In this document: positions 10,530 through 22,242 of the stretch, one piece after another | Layout of the letters: every line of letters starts with the position of its first letter | Position numbering within the stretch: the stretch's first letter is position 1 | From: Dicyema japonicum | Taxonomy: Eukaryota > Dicyemida > Rhombozoa > Dicyemidae | Direction of reading: 5' to 3' | Length of the DNA: 64,000 bases | Assembly (NCBI GenBank): GCA_011109175.1 | Contig: RDEW01000003.1 | Location: 1,484,429-1,548,428, forward strand | Made by a program: the position numbers and the translations under genes | The notes under the pieces: model-generated | Database searches by the model: none | The model's input: the letters and a program-made list of their open reading frames with translations, nothing else | Told to the model about the DNA's origin: nothing

Positions 10530-11150
10530 TTTTTTTGACTTCTTAAAATGAATTTTTATCTTCAAAAAACAGCTTCATGTCTTGAAGAAGAAAATAGAAA
10601 GTCTGGGATCTCTGACTATTGTTTCCACTGACCAACTACGCAGCAGATCTAACAATATCAATATTTTCATCTTCGCAACAATTATAAACTATAGAGTGGA
10701 GTGACTTTTTTCTGGAATTTCTGTTGATAGCCGTTGATGGCACTAAGGCTCATTTGGGGGGTCCATCTTGTACTTAAAAGCAAAGAATCCTGCGATTGAG
10801 GTCATGTGTGTTTTCTTAGCTTTAAGGACCCGCAGGATCTTTCAGAGAAAAATGCTCACTTTCTTTCCAAATCAGCTAGGAGTACATTCACTCTTATGAG
10901 AAATTGAAACAAGTCCTCTTCCAAGTTTAGCACGATTAGTATATAATCTTTCTTTCTTAGCAGGCTTTAAATGTACTTAATACTCTGCTAGAATACTATT
11001 TCAACATTAATAGACTCAAATTCCTCCGGTTTAATGTTAATTATAGAAGGGCAATGCATGCTCGTTGATTGCTCTAAATAAATTTTCAGCATTGAGCCTA
11101 CCAATCTCACGGCCCTCTTCACGTTTTCCGCGAAGAAATAAAGGAAATTT
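10530..11150 (-). mobile_element. LINE-E (R4/NeSL-like) C-terminal relic
   Basis: The minus strand has fragments that match the C-terminal end of the 56.1-58.1 kb LINE: 'INIKPEEFESI' next to 'KPAKKERLYTNRA', followed by 'KLGRGLVSISHKSE'. GRGL after a KERLY-type helix is typical of this RT group's C-terminal region. Multiple stops; dead. Confidence 0.6.
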
Positions 11151-11191
11151 GACTATATAAGATTAAAAAGACAAACGAATTTTTAAAATAA

Positions 11192-13173
11192 TTAAAATTT
11201 AAAAATTCTTTTCAAGAATGGATCATTAATGGATCTAATTAAAATAATCAGCATTCCTTGGAAAGTATTGAGAATACAAAATAGATAAACGAAGACAAGG
11301 CTGTTCTTAAATAAAGTTAAAAATCCGAAAATCCACGTAAAACCTAAAATACGATAGAATGTTTACCGAATGAGAAAAACAAAGAGAACAATAAAATAGT
11401 TTTCATTTTTGTTTTATTTAATGATTTTCTCTGAAAGCTAAATAAAATTCTGATGAAAACAAATGTGTTAATCAAAATCACAAAAATTATAGGAAAATAA
11501 ACAGAAACATATAATTCAGTGTTTTGTAACCAACACCTAAAAGTAATAGAAAAACAAACATTCCTGATTTTAAATGATAGGGCTTACGGTTAATGCAAAA
11601 AGCAGAAATAATGAAATAAATGGACATACTAAAATTAAAACAAAATCTATACGCCATGCTGAGATTGGAGCGATTCTTTCTAACAAATACATTCTAACTC
11701 CGAGGACTTTGACAATGATTGCATAATGGTAAATGGCTGTGACACCAAACCAACAAAAGGATGAAAGCAGAAAATAGTGAAGGATTATTCCACTTGCTAT
11801 ACAAGTTGTTGAGCTATCGAATTTTGATGATGCAAAAATGAAGGAAAAGTTCAGCATATATAGAGATATACACAACTGCAGGAAATGCATCTGAGTAATC
11901 GATTTTCTAGTTTTACTAAAAATTATGATTAAATAAAAAACCTCCAAAATATAAGTATCAAACCAATTACCAAATATTCAAAAACTGCTGAAACCAAAAG
12001 TCCTATTTTAGATATCATTGATAACGTATATATTTGTTCTTTGTCAATATATTTATTAATATCGGGATTCTTTAAGTAAATATAGGTAATACTAATAAAA
12101 TTGCAAACAATGACATGTGATTGCATTCACAGTGAATAGTTGAACCATCAATCCTTGTTTCACACCCAAATGTCGACCAGTCGTTTTTTTCTGCATCAAA
12201 GTAAACGCATAACAACGTTTGGTTTATTTCCGTTTGAGTGCTAAATGCAAAATAGGCTGATTCTCTCTGATTTTGTGAATTTATTAAGGTTGAATATATT
12301 AAATTTTCATAAATTTTGTTTTTTTTTTTTTGTATTTTTTGTATTTTTTCCCGATATAATTGATAACTTTAAATTTGTATCACCTCTATTAATATTTAAA
12401 TTTAAACCTTTAATATTTTTTATATCGACTGTAATTGTTTTTTTTCCAATGTTAAATTCACGACTGACGCTTTTACTGGTGATTCTGGCAAAATAAGAAT
12501 CAATAGCATTTTCAGAATAACAATTATCATCGTTTTTGCATGATTCCATTTTTTCATTTAAATTGGAAATTGTCAAATATTTCTAAATTCATTAAATCAA
12601 TAAATATGAATTTAAAACAATCTTCTTACTGCAAGCCCGATATTACCGGGCGCCGAACAACTGCAGAAAATGAAATATCGATTAATTTTTTTGACGCAGC
12701 TTTTTAGTGTATTAGATCCATCGTTTAGAAACTTAACGCAGTACCACTTATTGTATTTCGATCTTGTAAATTTTACTTCAACTTTTTTATTTCTATAGTT
12801 TGGATATATAAATATCGGGCTGTAAAAATTATTAAATTCATTCCTCGTCGATGATAAATATCCATGACATTTAACATCATCTTTATTATTAGTACCACTA
12901 CCATCATCTTCCACATTCTTGTTATTTATTGCATATTTATCACATCGATATATTGATCCTCTCCATCCATTATGACATTTTTTTATTTTCTCGGAACATT
13001 GTTGTATTGCACTCCCTAAATCAGATGTTACGCATTGAATCTAATATTTGATGATAAAATTACATGAACAACTGATAGATAATTATTGAAACCTAAATGT
13101 TATCAAACATTACTGAAGATTATCAAAAGAATTTCTAAAAATAAATTTAAAGTTCATTACCAAATGCTCTCAT
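11192..13173 (-). CDS. Adhesion-type G-protein-coupled receptor
   Basis: Plasma-membrane receptor with an extracellular region, a GPS autoproteolysis site and seven TM segments. The start exon encodes a signal peptide (MRAFEILLIIFSN) followed by a Cys-rich ectodomain. The GPS is at about 12093-12190: NDWSTFGC, then HCECNHMSLFAILL, with the usual W and four Cys and a H-M-S cleavage tripeptide. TM1 is SKIGLLVSAVFEYLVIGLIL. TM2-TM3 lie at 11600-11915, including HYFLLSSFCWFGVTAIYHY. ECL2 has Cys-Trp (CWLQNTE), TM6 GFTWIFGFL and TM7 LFCILNTFQGMLII, all strongly conserved in this class. Recognised introns: 26, 68, 47, 23, 26, 23 and 23 bp. Two junctions do not resolve cleanly: an A-run near 12319-12331 and the TM4-ECL2 border near 11575. 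Ligand unknown. Confidence 0.8.
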
Positions 13174-13499
13174 TTTGTAATTCAATTAAGATTCTTACGC
13201 CTTATAAGAGAATTTTTCGCTTAATTTAATATTCGATTAACACTTAAAAATTTCCATTCCTGATTTTGATAATTTTCCGCTAAAATTTTACAAGTTAAGT
13301 GGGTAGAAGTTGGTACTTTGATAACTTAAATTATTTAGTACATTAAAAAATTAATATAGTGCATTAAAAACTTTTTCACGGAGCAGTTAGTCAAGTGATT
13401 AATTGGTCGGAAGGTTGACCTGGTTACGTAGCTCGTACACACTATGGCATAGCTCGGTAAACATATTGTCTTTATCTCCTAACGGTTGATATATCCTCG
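13174..13499. other. AT-rich intergenic sequence
   Basis: Upstream of the receptor gene; no domain or repeat family recognised. It presumably contains the receptor's promoter, but no specific element can be pointed out. Confidence 0.3.
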
Positions 13500-13828
13500 T
13501 ATAATAATAAAGCCTTTTAATGAGAGCCATAGTATTTATAGCTCCGCATAGGCAGAACACACACTTTATTTAAGTAAAGAACAGTTAATTTTAACTAATC
13601 GTAGAACCAAGGAATGATCTTCACTTCTTTTTTTCTTTTTCTTGTGTGAGTGTCCTTTCTAGACAATCCAGTTCCGCAGTGAGTATCCACTGATGACGGC
13701 GTCACTCATCAAACCCTTTCTGCATCGTAGATGCGTGGAACCTTCCACCAGGTGAACAGAAGCGAGATTCGAACCGTAACCTAAGCCACTTAAGCCCGAC
13801 ACCTGACCACTATGCCACCCGGCTCGTA
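13500..13828 (-). mobile_element. SINE-T copy 1 (tRNA-derived)
   Basis: On the minus strand it starts with a tRNA-like head: TGGCATAGTGGT (A box) and GGTTCGAATCTC (B box). A central domain follows (GGTTCCACGCATCTACGATG, then GATGAGTGACGCCGTCATC), then a pyrimidine stretch and a 3' tail containing TTCTTTACTTAAATAAAG. Copies of the same plan: 15590, 18480, 39430 (-) and 63606 (+). Confidence 0.8.
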
Positions 13829-13934
13829 TCCACATTTTAATGGATTCTGGAAATGTTGGAACCCCGAAACTATGAAATAAAAAACACTAATGTTGATATA
13901 TTGGTTGAACTAGTGACGTGGTTTGTGAATTATT

Positions 13935-15110
13935 ATGTCTATTTCACACATGACGAATGATCACTTTACACTGGCGTCATTCAACGTCCGAGGATTGAAA
14001 GAAAAACATAAAAAGAAAGATTTAATAAGTGAATTAACATCATATAAAGTCACTATATGCAGTATACAGGAGACTAAAGTGAAGAATGCACTTGGGGAGA
14101 ATTACGGAGAGTTTAGACTTATCCTACTAGACTCCGAATTCAACCACTACGGACTTGGCTTTGCTATACATCAATGTCTTGATGGGAGAATCCACAGAGT
14201 GTGGAGGGTGAATGACAGAATAGCAGTACTCCAGATTAAGAGTGGGAGGACTGATAATTCCTTTATATCCATAATTAATGTCTACGCGCCCACAATGGCG
14301 AGGGTTTCTACAAATCCCGATGAACTTGATCTGTTCTATATGTCACTAACAGATACCATCTCTGATCTCAAATACTCGTTTATGACCTTTCTGTGTAAAT
14401 GATTGGAATGCTAAAGTGGGACACTGTCCATGGAGAGAACCATGTATGGGTAGACATGCCAGGGAAGGAGGAATATGTCAGGAGAATCGCTCGTGCAATA
14501 ATTTTGTAACATGTTTGATTACTTCATTTGTAATTCTGCATTCGATCACAATGCGAGGTATAAGACTACGTGAACTGGACTCAGAAAGAATGGAAACGGT
14601 GATTATGTCCGGATATACAACCAGATTGATCATGTTATGTGTAAAAGATCTCTTCGTGCTTTACTAACAGACTCCCGCAACTATGGAGGCACCATCACTT
14701 ATAGTGGTCATAAACGGCTGGTTGCACGTTTCAGAATGAAAAGATATTTCGGAATAGATGGAGCTAGAAAGAAGAGAGCTTATCTGAATCGTTTTATTGT
14801 GGAAAAAATATGCTTATGTGAGAAGACGCGTGAAGATTATTGTATGGCAACTAAGAAGGAGATTGTGAACATAAATATGGAAAATCCCCCAGAGATGATT
14901 TGGAATGCTACTGTTGATGGAATTAAGATCTTAACGGAATTGGAAGAAAACTTAAATCTGCAGAAGACCTAGAAAATCTAAGGACAGATGCTCAAAGAAG
15001 AGGGCGATGGAGACGCCTAGTGAAGCAGATTTTGAAACGTGTGACACAAACGGGACCTTATTTAACATAACGTTCTTTGGTTCTGTGAAAGTGCTTTTAA
15101 TAATAATAAT
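13935..15110 (+). mobile_element. LINE-D with APE endonuclease, RT deleted
   Basis: The ORF at 13935-14402 encodes an AP-endonuclease-type domain: 'TLASFNVRGL' start (Asn), 'ICSIQETKV' (Glu), 'ISIINVYAPT'. After frame changes come DWNAKVG and a C-terminal part with 'YNQIDHVMCKRSLRALLTDS' and 'YSGHKRL', where the usual SDH is SGH. Instead of an RT, the frame continues through a linker directly into the family's end (AEDLENLRTDAQRRGRWRRL) and a tail of (ATA)n near 15103-15115. So the RT region is missing by internal deletion. Confidence 0.75.
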
Positions 15111-15483
15111 AATGTTGATGTTCGAAGGACAATCTTGAAGAGTAACAGGGGAATTATAAGGTTTCCCGACCATTAACGTCACTTTCCCGACCGATAGCGT
15201 TATTTTCTAATTATTAACATTGAGATATTGGTAAACATATTTTTGGATAAAAAGACATAAAAAACACAAAGATTTAATCTTAAAAACTATAATGAGGTCG
15301 GATTTTCAGTATCCTAAAGACTAAGAGCTATTTCAGGATCCTCTACCTATATTCCTGTAGGGGCCATCAGAACCAGAAATTGCATCAATTACTAATCTCG
15401 GTCATTGCACGAATTTTTCTAGAATCCTTAAAAAAATCTTTGTTATTAAGAGTGAATGAAGACCCGATATCTTTGATAAATAT
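15111..15483. other. No recognised feature
   Basis: AT-rich DNA after the LINE-D tail; short frames only. Confidence 0.3.
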
Positions 15484-15540
15484 CTGATAGCCGCGTGGCG
15501 CCATGTGGTGCTTCGTGGCTAATTGATTGAAGTTTCTGTT
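15484..15540 (+). repeat. SINE-L 5' head fragment
   Basis: Starts with AGCCGCGTGGCGCCATGTGG and GGCTAATTGATTGAAG, the first ~55 bp of SINE-L, then breaks off. It is useful because it shows the head without the duplication present in the 7218 copy. Confidence 0.6.
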
Positions 15541-15589
15541 TTGTTCACGCTAATGGTCGAGAAACCCTATATCAGTTATAACTCATAAA

Positions 15590-15845
15590 ATAATAATATA
15601 ATAATTAACCACTACCACATAACCAAGGAATGCTCTTCACTTCTTTGTTTTTTTCTTTTTCTTGTGTGTATGTCCTTTTGATTATCCAGTTCCGCAGTGA
15701 ATCTCCACTGATGACGGCGTCACTCGTCAATCCCTTTCCGCATCGTAGATGCGTGGAACCTTCCACCAGGTGAACAGCAGAGAGAATCGAACCCATAACC
15801 TAAGCCACTTTAGCCCGACACTTAACCACTAATCCACCCGGCTTA
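15590..15845 (-). mobile_element. SINE-T copy 2
   Basis: Same plan as copy 1: on the minus strand a tRNA-like head (GGTTCGATTCTC as B box), the ACGCATCTACGATG core, GAGTGACGCCGTCATCAGTG, and a pyrimidine-rich part. The 3' tail is shortened. Confidence 0.8.
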
Positions 15846-16499
15846 TAACTCGAATGTTAATAATAAATAAAGTCGACAGCCAATAAAGGGAATTTTGTTT
15901 GTTATTGTTTTGTTTACTCGATTTTTGCAGGATTTTTTGATATACATGAATGAAGTTTTATCCAGATTTATAGCTCGATCGAAGTGGATGATCCATGAAT
16001 CCGAATTAGTTTGTATCTTGAAATATCCAGAGAGAGTCTGGTATCTGGTAATTTGAGGTGGGGACGTCCACACAATTTCTGTATAACATCATGATGGATG
16101 AAAGCCTATGTCGTTTTTCTTCTTGAGGAGATGGAATGGTGACGTATGCGGGAAATATCGGAAAACAGAAATTCAGATGAAGAAAATGTCCGATGCACGT
16201 AGAATCCATACCTCCGCACATGTAGTACACATTTTATTCTCGGAAAAGTGAATGAATTTACCTTCTGGGAATTTGGTAGACGTCTTCGGGTTTTAATTAT
16301 TCTTCACGTCCACTAAAAACGTTCACAAATAATTTACTCGTCGACCCCTTGACTTTTTTTTCGATTCCCCTAATATTTAATCGACCCCTTAAAGCTTTTT
16401 TATTTAGAACAGACAATTCTAAGTAAAATTTGTTAACTATCTAAAATGAATTCATTGTAATAATCAAATCAAACAAAAAAAAGTATATACTCGATGTTA

Positions 16500-17160
16500 A
16501 GTTGGTACAAAGATTCATTATCTGGCTCTATTTGTTTTATTTTTAAACGAATATCTCCTCAAATGGAGACATCCAATCTGTTTCGTTCTTTATTTACAAT
16601 TCGATGTAGAATGCTAAATCCGCATTCACACAATATGATGTCGGAAAATAGAGTAGCATTTGTGCTATTTCTGTCCACTTAATTTTTGTTTATGGTTTCA
16701 ATAACTATATTTAACGTTTCATGTAGAATTGGTGAAAGAGCTTTTGAAACCAAATGTTGTATATGTAGGACGCAATGTATATAAATCACATTTGGACATA
16801 TTTTTTTTCAAATATGCCGCAAATCCTTTATATTTTCTAACCATAGACGCTGCACCATCTGTGACACAAGAAACCAAAATTTTCATATGGAATTTTCCTT
16901 CATCCAAAAATAATTTGACTACGGAAAAAATAGAAAATCCAGTCGTATCAGTTTCAAAATATTTGACGAATAATAAATCTTCTGTAAGAAGAGCATGATC
17001 GTCAAATTATCTTAAAGGGTAAGCTTCTAATAATATAAACCTGACAAATCCCATTAGAATTGATTGGTTGTCACACATATGACTTTCGTCAATTTGAAGC
17101 GAAAAAATAGTATTTTTAAGCCTTCACAAATATGTTCAACATAATCTGACATTTCGTTAA
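16500..17160 (-). pseudogene. hAT (Buster/ZBED5-like) transposase relic
   Basis: Minus-strand frames give 'FSLQIDESHMCDNQSILMGF', the pattern around the first catalytic Asp (Q-x-D-E-S), then 'DEGKFHMKILVSCVTDGAAS' and 'MVRKYKGFAAYLKK', where CTDGA in relatives holds the second Asp (here VTDGA). This arrangement is that of ZBED5/FAM200-type hAT transposases. The N-terminal BED finger and the hATC dimerisation region are missing here. At least two frame breaks. Confidence 0.75.
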
Positions 17161-17722
17161 TCCTGCAGAGAATTGAATCATTGCTAATTGGTACGGATTT
17201 TAAAATTTTGTCGGGTACTACAGCTATTTCAGGTCCACCACATATACATCAGCAGCCCAACCACCCGACCAATTTTTGGACAAATCTTATCAAAGTTATA
17301 TAAAACTAGAATCATCTAACTACATAGTCAATTCTCCCTATTCTTGAAAAAATCATTCCTTTAACTTTTTCAAGAAATATCATTTATTTTATCAAAAATA
17401 GCTTGTCTGTTGTTTTACTGGTAGATGTCATTAGAAAAAATCAAATTACTTCCCGTTTCAAATCTCGTTGCTGTCCATTCCGACTGTTTGTTCTACCTAT
17501 TTACAATGTTTCTTGGTTTTACGAGTGATGTCGCCATTAATGATACCTCATTGGGAACCGGAGTGTCTACAAGGACCCACCAAAGAAAAAATGTTAACAA
17601 CATTCATTTGCCTTTTAAAAACGATTGGCTAACTAACAAAACTGTCCTTTAGTTTAAAATAAAGTGTGTTTCATGCATACATATAATTCACCCCTTCCTA
17701 GTAACATCAGCATTCCTTAGAC

Positions 17723-18430
17723 CAGTGGTTCTCAACCTTTTTTTGGTCGCGGACCCCTTGTGATTGAATAAAAAAATTCGCGGACCCCCAAAATTTTTTT
17801 ACAAGTTTTTTGTCAAAATTATTACTTTTCTAATAATACAATTTATTATTAATAAGGAAATAAAATTAATGAGAAGGTTGATGTTATTTGAGGCAATTTT
17901 TCAATTTGAGGCTCGGTTGTCGACAAACATACTCTGATGTCATCCTAAATATTCAATATAGTACGATGATTATTTTTTATATTGAGAAGTGCTGAAAAGC
18001 CATGTTCGCATAAATACGTTGTCGTAAAATAAGCAAAAAATTTAATGCATTTTGCGCTTACTGAGGGATAATAATAACACATTTCGCACCAAAATCTTGA
18101 CAAAGGAAGATTTTTTTAAAACTAAAAATTATATTTTAACGAAACAACGAGTCACAAGTAATTAATTAATTTAGCTAATCTCCTCTTCTTGGGGCCAACG
18201 TCAATTGTCAGTATAGGTGTGTTTTCGTTGTCGCACAACCCACATTCCGAGACTCCCCTAGGTCGACATTCCTTATCAGCTTCCTCCTCATCAGGTATCG
18301 ATACTCCATGTCTATCAAAGGAAGATTATTATGATTTAATTATATATTAATTTGAAATTATTATTATTAAAAAATAAACTTTAAATAAAGGTTCAGAAGT
18401 TTCTCGCGGACCCGAGGTTGAAAACCACTG
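17723..18430 (-). mobile_element. hAT element, internally deleted, with 8-bp target duplication
   Basis: Termini are inverted (CAGTGGTTCTCAACC at 17723; its complement ends at 18430) and flanked by a perfect 8-bp duplication, CCTTAGAC (17715-17722, 18431-18438). A minus-strand frame inside encodes the end of a hAT transposase: 'TTYLCEHGFSALLNIKNNHR', then a one-stop gap and 'DDIRVCLSTTEPQIEKL', the hATC dimerisation motif. So this is a deletion derivative (708 bp) of a ZBED5/FAM200-like hAT rather than an unrelated MITE. Confidence 0.88.
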
Positions 18431-18479
18431 CCTTAGACGGAAATCAGACTTTATTTAATTAGAAAACAATACTGGTAAT

Positions 18480-18692
18480 TAATCCAAGACATCGAGAGTG
18501 TTCTTAACTTCTTGTTCTTTTCTTTTTTTTGCTTGTATGTGAGTTCCTGAGACAATCCAGTTCCCCAGTGATGAATCACAGATGACGGCGATCGTTGCGG
18601 AACGAACGAAATGGATAGCAGCGAGATTCAAGCTCTGTATCATCGGGATTTTGTCCGGCACTTATTACACTGCGCCATCTAGTCTTCCTGTG
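18480..18692 (-). mobile_element. SINE-T copy 3
   Basis: Shortened and diverged copy: the tRNA-like head on the minus strand (ATGGCGCAGTGTAATAAGTGCC) is clear, and the GATTCATCACTGGGGAACTGG region and pyrimidine stretch follow. The central ACGCATC block is deleted. Confidence 0.65.
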
Positions 18693-18886
18693 TAGCTATA
18701 ATTTGGCTCCGCGAGGGTTCTACTTTTACTGGTAGTGACAACAGAATCAGGCTTAAGAACTTACAATTTTTTATTAACAAATTGAATTGAACAAATAACC
18801 TTTATGGTATAAACATTGAATACAAAACACTATGAGTTAGTCAATGAAGTGGAAAGACCCTCAATCTATGACATTAAAACAATATT

Positions 18887-21800
18887 TTATACATGAGGAT
18901 GCACAAGTGAGACCGAAATGTGCCTTCTAAGCATGTAGGACTCATCCACATACAGGTGAACAGTCACCTTATCAGATATGCACAATGAAACAGATTCTAT
19001 GCTCAGTTTTAGATTCTTTAATAATCAAAAAGTAAACCTCCTCGTCAAAAGAAAATCTATCAACATGAGAATCTGGAATAATAATCGACGTTTCTATTCT
19101 ATACTGAGGCACGACGACATCAATAGCATTCCTTCTCAGTCCAATGACATATGCAGGAAGAACACGTGGCTTCCCTTTAAACGTCAACTGTAAATGATTA
19201 ACAAGACTATACAATTGAGAACAAATTAAATGACGCCCTCCCAGCATCTCTGGCCATTTTAGTCCTGTAATTCAGATGTCTGCACGTTTCCTAGGAAATA
19301 CAACTAAACAGATACATTTGTTTCCCGTTTGTCCAGCAATTCAGGGTACGATTTTTCAACCCCAATGGAGACAGCGAGAAATCTATGCACCATAATATCC
19401 GCGTATCTCCTTATTGGAGAAGTAAAGTGAGTGTAGACAGGGACTGCCAAACCGTAGTGAAAATAATCCTGAGGCAAAGTACAACCAGCACAGCAGTACT
19501 GAGCCTGCATGAAACATCTGGATGTAATCAGACGTAACAGAGTGTTAAAGTAGGGATTGTCCTCGACAATAGCATTATCCAACGACTGAGATAAACTGAG
19601 TCCAGAACTACAGTCAATAGTAATTCCCTAAAATAATAAATTAGTAAACTTTAAGTGAGGCGATTTTCTTAAGGGGGTCGAAATTACTCATTGGGGGTTC
19701 ACGGTGATTTCTGACGACGGCATACTCCGGAAAATCCTTTACTATTCTCGTGGCAACCGAAATATTAGCGAGAAGCATAAATTCCTCAATCATTGAGTTT
19801 GTCTCACTAGAGAACTCTGAGAGGCAGAATACAGTAATTTTTTAGTGATAACTTCTATTGGGTCGTTGTTGTCTTGATCCATTTCAATGAGACAATCCAT
19901 TGAAGCCAATGCTATAGACCTAAGCACGTGGTTAACTACATGCTACCCGTTACTCATTCGCCTCTTCCTTAGAATTTTAGCCAGTTGGTTCAATTTACGC
20001 AGACTTAGTGAGATTGGATCATTTTTCTGTTCATCATCAATCATAATCTGAGCAGCATTGTAGGTCAACGACATCTTGAATTTGTCAAAGTATGCATACC
20101 TTTGAGGATATTATACTTTTACAGAATGAAGTATCTACCACATTAGCATCACTATCCAAAGTCACAAATACTGAAAAAGCAAGGCTGTCAAATATAATGA
20201 ACTACAAACCGTTCCTGATTTGACTTGAGGGAGCAGAGGTGACTGCTCAAAGAGGCAGGGATCATGTCGATTCTCTATGGCTTACAACAAAAGACAACCT
20301 TATCAACCAAATATACAGTAGTAGCTCTGTCAGATGCGAATTTATCGAGGGCTGAGCCTGGACGGACAAAATAAGTGACATCTGCGATATGGATACCCAC
20401 CTGTCGTAAATTAACCTCAAATACCTCAAATAGATCCCCTGGAAGTGGTCGACAATGAAGAGCATCGTCTATGTCAGTACAACCAGGAGGATCCACACTA
20501 TATATATTATAGCTAGTCAGATCTACTCTTCTCTTTCGTTCCTACAGAATATTGGCAAATCTCACATCATCAGGAATACGCCAATCCTCGGGAGGCAAGC
20601 AGTCCAAAACAACACGGGGAAATTCGTCGTGGGGAATTCCATAATTAATCAGAGTGGCCTCAGTTTCAGTCTCTCTTTCCCCAGAAGGACCAATCACACT
20701 AACCAAATGTCCCTGAAATAGTCAAAACTTCAAACATTGGGATAATAAGAATCACGTCGCCAGCAATCAATGGCAACAACAATCTTCTGGTCTGCCAATC
20801 TTCCAAATTGCCTCGTTTCTATCATAATCTTGGGGTACTTTCTGTTCAGAGGAACCACAAGATGTTTGAGTCTCTATTATGATTAAACTAAAATAAACTT
20901 TATCTGTCTCTTCAACTGGTTGCAAAACACCACAAAAATTGAGGACACGACGTTGAATGATTCCCACTACTTTCCCAGTTCTCAGAACAGCAAAGTCAAC
21001 GTTGGTTACATCACAGTCCACATTCGATTGAATATCTTCTTCCAACCTGTCCTCCTTCAGTGGAGCAGACCATTGACACTCCTCGTTAATCTCAACGGCC
21101 ACTAAATCTCCGTCAATTGCTCTGTTCATGTTCTCTAAGCCACTAATGGAATCTAAAGCTCACCTTAATACGATACCTTAGCAGAGTCCTCCTCCTCATT
21201 CAGCAAAACGAATCCCTCCAAGTAATTTCGCAAGTTTCTGTGGAATGTCCCCTGTATATATTTCAAACTCTTAAATCCCTGTTTCAATTCACTCAAGGAA
21301 AGATGTGGGGGGTAAATGACTTTATTATTCTAAGAGTAAAAATAACAAGATCACTTCACTCATGGTAACTTCGATGCTGATTTTGTCCCTCAGGGGTTCC
21401 AGTCCAGGAGTACTTCGATTAATTCATGAACTTAAGATAACAGCAACGGAAACCAGTCATACAACTCAAATATAAAGATTTTCCAAGTTCCAGAGAATCT
21501 TGTTGGCGAGTGATTAGAGATACGGTGTATATTTTCAAGATGATTGGTGTACCACGTGAGAACATCCCTTACTATGGTCACATTTAGCACATCGGAGTCG
21601 GTGTAGTCTAACTTTGGGTCAAATGTCTCACTTAAATACAATTCCTATAAAAACCTGAAAAACTCGTTCATAAAAATATAGAAATTCCTGTCAGAGTTGG
21701 TGATAATGTTCATTAGACGTCGATACAACGAGAGACTCTGTCTCTTAACCTACAAAATAATTCAACACAAACATGGTTGACGACTGACTGCGGAATTATT

Positions 21801-22093
21801 ATATTGAAAATAGCTTTATCGTCTAAAAAATCAATCTAGAAATAAATCTCGCATCTTGCCTGCTCGAGGACCACATCAGAAGCCACAATGAGGCATCGGT
21901 CTCCATTTTGAAGACGCAGCGGGGTGACTCTCTGATTGATACATTTTAAACATCGGTCGATTCCACAACCGACGTTGTTGCGAGTGTAATGTTCCCGAAC
22001 TGACTTGATTATATTTCCCTGTTTTGTCTTTTTAAAATAGCATTTGTTGTGCTTGACTACATTCAAAATAAATCAACCACCTAGAACATCCAT
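18887..22093 (-). CDS. DIS3: DIS3 exosome exoribonuclease, about 20 mini-introns
   Basis: Catalytic 3'-5' exoribonuclease of the RNA exosome. Domains in order: N-terminal CR3 Cys motif ([13 protein letters not shown], then RCLKC; C-x4-C-x2-C), PIN fold, cold-shock domains (including [12 protein letters not shown] and [11 protein letters not shown]), RNB domain with the catalytic Asp cluster ([14 protein letters not shown]), '[18 protein letters not shown]', and the S1 domain ending [11 protein letters not shown]-stop. Exons join across introns mostly of 22-27 bp. One (21836-21859) is GC-AG; one (20401-20424) has length 24 and no stop in frame. PIN catalytic acids are replaced. Two places, the end of PIN near 21440-21500 and a junction near 21150, were not resolved exactly. 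The start ATG (22091-22093) is split from the rest of the CR3 region by a 24-bp intron. Confidence 0.9.
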
Positions 22094-22242
22094 GCGCTTT
22101 TTTAAGTTTAAATGTTTGAATTTAAATTTAGCTAAATCATTTTATTGGTTAAATAAATAATTTTTGAATTAACTTGCATTTAGTACAAAACTTTGGTAAT
22201 ATCCTAAGCGGCCCATTTAAATTCAATGAAATTATTCTAAGG
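22094..22242. other. Upstream region of DIS3
   Basis: Short AT-rich spacer between the DIS3 start codon and a SINE-L copy; the DIS3 promoter must lie here or in the SINE. No motif is assigned. Confidence 0.3.

Noticed and set aside
12245-12496. Plus-strand ORF rich in Phe/Val
   Set aside because: Antisense shadow of the GPCR ectodomain exon; the Phe run is the complement of the A-rich stretch.
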